A DNA stretch of 64,000 bases from Nonlabens sp. (GTDB lineage Bacteria; Bacteroidota; Bacteroidia; Flavobacteriales; Flavobacteriaceae): assembly GCA_020630715.1 (NCBI GenBank), contig JAHDIQ010000008.1, positions 62,001 through 126,000 on the forward strand, in the 5' to 3' direction. Below the pieces are notes generated by a model that worked only from the letters and a program-made list of their open reading frames with translations, did not search any database and was not told where the DNA came from. Below, in pieces: positions 63,001-64,000 of the stretch; positions within the stretch are counted from its first letter, which is position 1, and each line of letters starts with the position of its first letter. Position numbers and translations under genes: made by a program.

Positions 63001-64000
63001 ATTAGAGGTGATCGTATGGTGGATCTTACATCCAGTACCAGTAGCTCTTCTACAAAGCTGCGTACCACAGGTCAAGTGTTGAATACAGATTTTATCAATA
63101 CAGGAATATCACTTAGTGCAGGTGATTTTGTTTCAGTTACAAATCCGTATCAAAATACTTATGAATTAAGTACAGCGATGACGGGACTGTTTAATCTTGC
63201 TAGTACAGATATCAATGCAGTAGATCCTAACTTTTACTTTATATGGGATTCACAAGCTGGAACTCGTGGTGCTTATAGAACTTATGATAGACAAACTAAT
63301 ACGCTTATAGGTCCTGCATCAGTAAATTCTAGATTTGTTCCAGGTGTTCTAGCGCCATCGCAATCTGCTTTTATGGTATCATCAGGTGAGGCAAATGCAA
63401 ACCTTATTGTGAGAAAGCCGGATAACTCAATAACGCCACCAGGTTTTATTATGAATCAGACCTTAGACGGTAAACTATCACTGCAACTATTTACTGTAGA
63501 TAGTTCAAATCAGGAAATACCACTGGACGCGATTTTAGTGAAATATTTAACTACAGGAGTAAATGCTGTTGATGATAATGATGCAGTTAAGTTTAGTAAT
63601 ATAGACGAAACTTTATCTGTAAATATTCAATCAGATTATTTATCGATTGAGTCTAGAGCTATGCCACAAGCAACAGATATGACGCCATTAACTCTAACTA
63701 CTTATAGGCATGCAAATTATATCTTTAAAGCACAACCTACAGATTTAGTTGCAGTTGACGCCTATTTAGTAGATAATTATATGGGCACTACTACCATGTT
63801 ATCATCAACTAGTGAGACCGCATATTCATTTACAGTAGACGCGTCAAATGCTGATAGCATTGCGCAAGATCGATTCCATATTATATATCAAAACAGCACT
63901 TTAAGCACTGGTAGTGAAGAATTAGCTGGATTAATTGAGATATATCCTAATCCGGTAATCGACCGTATTGTTTATATCAACATGAATGGATTAACAGGAG
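60052..64000 (+). CDS. large leucine-rich T9SS cargo protein, 3'-truncated by window edge
   Basis: At least 1316 residues, no stop up to the window end. Sec signal (MKRVLLIALFFITGVTASA), a start like secreted LRR proteins (FTSIPDPAFEQELINLGID), then over 600 residues of short leucine-rich repeats of the form L-x-x-L-D-(I/V)-S-N-T-x-I-S. Residues ~101-690 are three tandem copies of a ~195-residue block. A beta-rich region follows, and the last visible residues LAGLIEIYPNPVIDRI are the start of a type A C-terminal sorting domain, so it should be exported by T9SS and held at the surface. Likely adhesion or ligand contact; controlled perhaps by the adjacent kinase/regulator. Confidence 0.9.
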   Translation, partial: MKRVLLIALFFITGVTASAQLFTSIPDPAFEQELINLGIDSPGPNGSVISASIRSVTTLSINNPAINDLTGIEGFQNLTTLVISNTSISSLDVSTLENLTDVVLTNNSNLSSLSLGDDDLDLTVNSNSGSLTLLVDLFKINHTIRLFGNQSVAFISSLASLTLTPYNITSVSVSSNTLRNLNLSSIPDLNNIDLVIPNIETLDISNTSISSLNTTALMNLTSLDVSNTSVSSLNTTTLMNLTSLDISDTRISNLDISSSPNLNVLDVSSNTSLSTLNIQNTSLSLIDLSTNASLTDVILNNNLNMSSLSLIDDNLNLTANNNSGSLTLSVDLLNTSHTINLNGNRFVRFTSSLPSLTLTSDTITRVNVSSNTLRDLDLSGIPNLNSLNLSFSLKFNLETLDISNTGISFFDTSNLWNLTSLDVSNTGISFLDTFDLSSLTSLDVSNTSISFFYIYSPNLNVLDVSSNTSLSTLYIQNSNLSLLDLSTNTSLTDVTLNNNLSLNSIALINDDLNLTVNDVPLLLVDLLNTNHTINFTGNSSLAFTSSLASLKITSNTITSGFVFSSTLLDLDLSGIPNLNNINLSTVNLENLDISNTSVSTLNTTTLMNLTSLDVSNTSISNLDISNSSNLNFLDVSSNANLLTLNASNTSLTSLGLSSNTSLVSLNLSDNPNITELNLQNGSNTNISGANFISMNTPNLSCILVDDVAFSNINWTNKDAANSFSTDCGFANDFIYENSAWTPNDPSDLSNPAGFNDNVIIRDDVTISSDFRAENLIIETGNILTLSNLELITNGIVTNNGMLNAASSSVVAFGGSNTWSMGQSTIGILELANANLTLSGTVSITDAIYNNDTISTSTLNTTGSTVTLSSDVNGYAIVSGAQLTINGDVVIENYFPDRRAFELLSVPLTTTTTIFQNWQENGASSMGLGTHITGSAGSAGGFDVTGTNNSSMYSWDMINQTWDAQLSTNGSSDTFNAGDFYRLLIRGDRMVDLTSSTSSSSTKLRTTGQVLNTDFINTGISLSAGDFVSVTNPYQNTYELSTAMTGLFNLASTDINAVDPNFYFIWDSQAGTRGAYRTYDRQTNTLIGPASVNSRFVPGVLAPSQSAFMVSSGEANANLIVRKPDNSITPPGFIMNQTLDGKLSLQLFTVDSSNQEIPLDAILVKYLTTGVNAVDDNDAVKFSNIDETLSVNIQSDYLSIESRAMPQATDMTPLTLTTYRHANYIFKAQPTDLVAVDAYLVDNYMGTTTMLSSTSETAYSFTVDASNADSIAQDRFHIIYQNSTLSTGSEELAGLIEIYPNPVIDRIVYINMNGLTG
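60352..62110 (+). repeat. three tandem ~590-bp units inside the LRR gene
   Basis: Units start at 60352, 60937 and 61528 (each at an aspartate codon of the block D-V-x-L-x-N-N). They share long DNA matches, for example tagttctaatacgagtct, near 60855 and 61445. Unit lengths are 585, 591 and about 580 bp. The third differs most. Confidence 0.8.

Overview
The window is a stretch of a marine-type Flavobacteriaceae chromosome (Bacteroidota). The evidence is the AT-rich sequence, promoters of the Bacteroidota form (TTG, about 17-23 nt, TAnnTTTG) in place of E. coli -35/-10 boxes, little use of Shine-Dalgarno sites, type IX secretion genes (PorT, a DUF5103 plug protein, a cargo with a C-terminal sorting domain), TamL, DUF6029/Omp28 proteins and a Na+-NQR operon. 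A Nonlabens/Dokdonia-like genus is a guess. No rRNA, tRNA, insertion sequence, prophage or CRISPR array was seen.

Layout. 1-5.7 kb: end of a HAD phosphatase gene, a collagen-like lipoprotein, a TPR protein with a TonB-like lipoprotein, a glycosyltransferase/flippase pair, and ruvC. 5.7-6.0 kb: two tandem-repeat tracts. 6.0-9.1 kb: four genes of the arsenosugar type (TIGR04282, purine nucleoside phosphorylase, DUF547, TIGR04283) without visible ArsM or ArsS. 9.1-12.6 kb: a BLUF photoreceptor/HD-hydrolase operon divergent from a GbsR/MarR regulator, a DCC-family membrane protein and a TIGR01777 oxidoreductase; the shared promoter region carries an 18-bp perfect palindrome, and a near copy lies before the DCC gene. 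12.5-23.5 kb: M1 peptidase, lipoproteins, GH113-like hydrolase, an FAD oxidoreductase/polyferredoxin pair, rpe and several membrane proteins. 23.6-26.5 kb: rpsO-pnp with structured leaders. 26.5-28 kb: a cluster of stem-loops, then a Cys-rich lipoprotein with a small membrane protein. 28-40.6 kb: accD, fbaA, tamL, an RNA methyltransferase, porT, ubiE, trkA-trkH, an aspartate aminotransferase and rsmG. 40.6-47.4 kb: DUF6029, TlpA-like and Omp28 proteins, pruA, apaG, DUF3667. 47.6-48.5 kb: a second Cys-rich lipoprotein/membrane-protein pair whose start codon appears to be ATA. 48.5-56.1 kb: the plug protein, then nqrABCDEF. 56.2-64 kb: a 1000-residue hybrid-type sensor kinase, its LuxR-type response regulator, an array of four TACGTA sites, and a large leucine-rich T9SS cargo that runs off the window.

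Two things stand out. First, the 16-bp palindrome CGCTTTCGCGAAAGCG occurs ten times exactly and about eight more times with one or two changes, in genes (in all three reading frames) and between genes; it behaves like a highly iterated palindrome. Second, the two lipoprotein plus small-membrane-protein pairs (27.0-27.9 and 47.6-48.5 kb) share signal peptide, length, a six-cysteine C-terminus and an upstream T-rich/TTGCAAGA element, which resembles a secreted peptide with an immunity partner.
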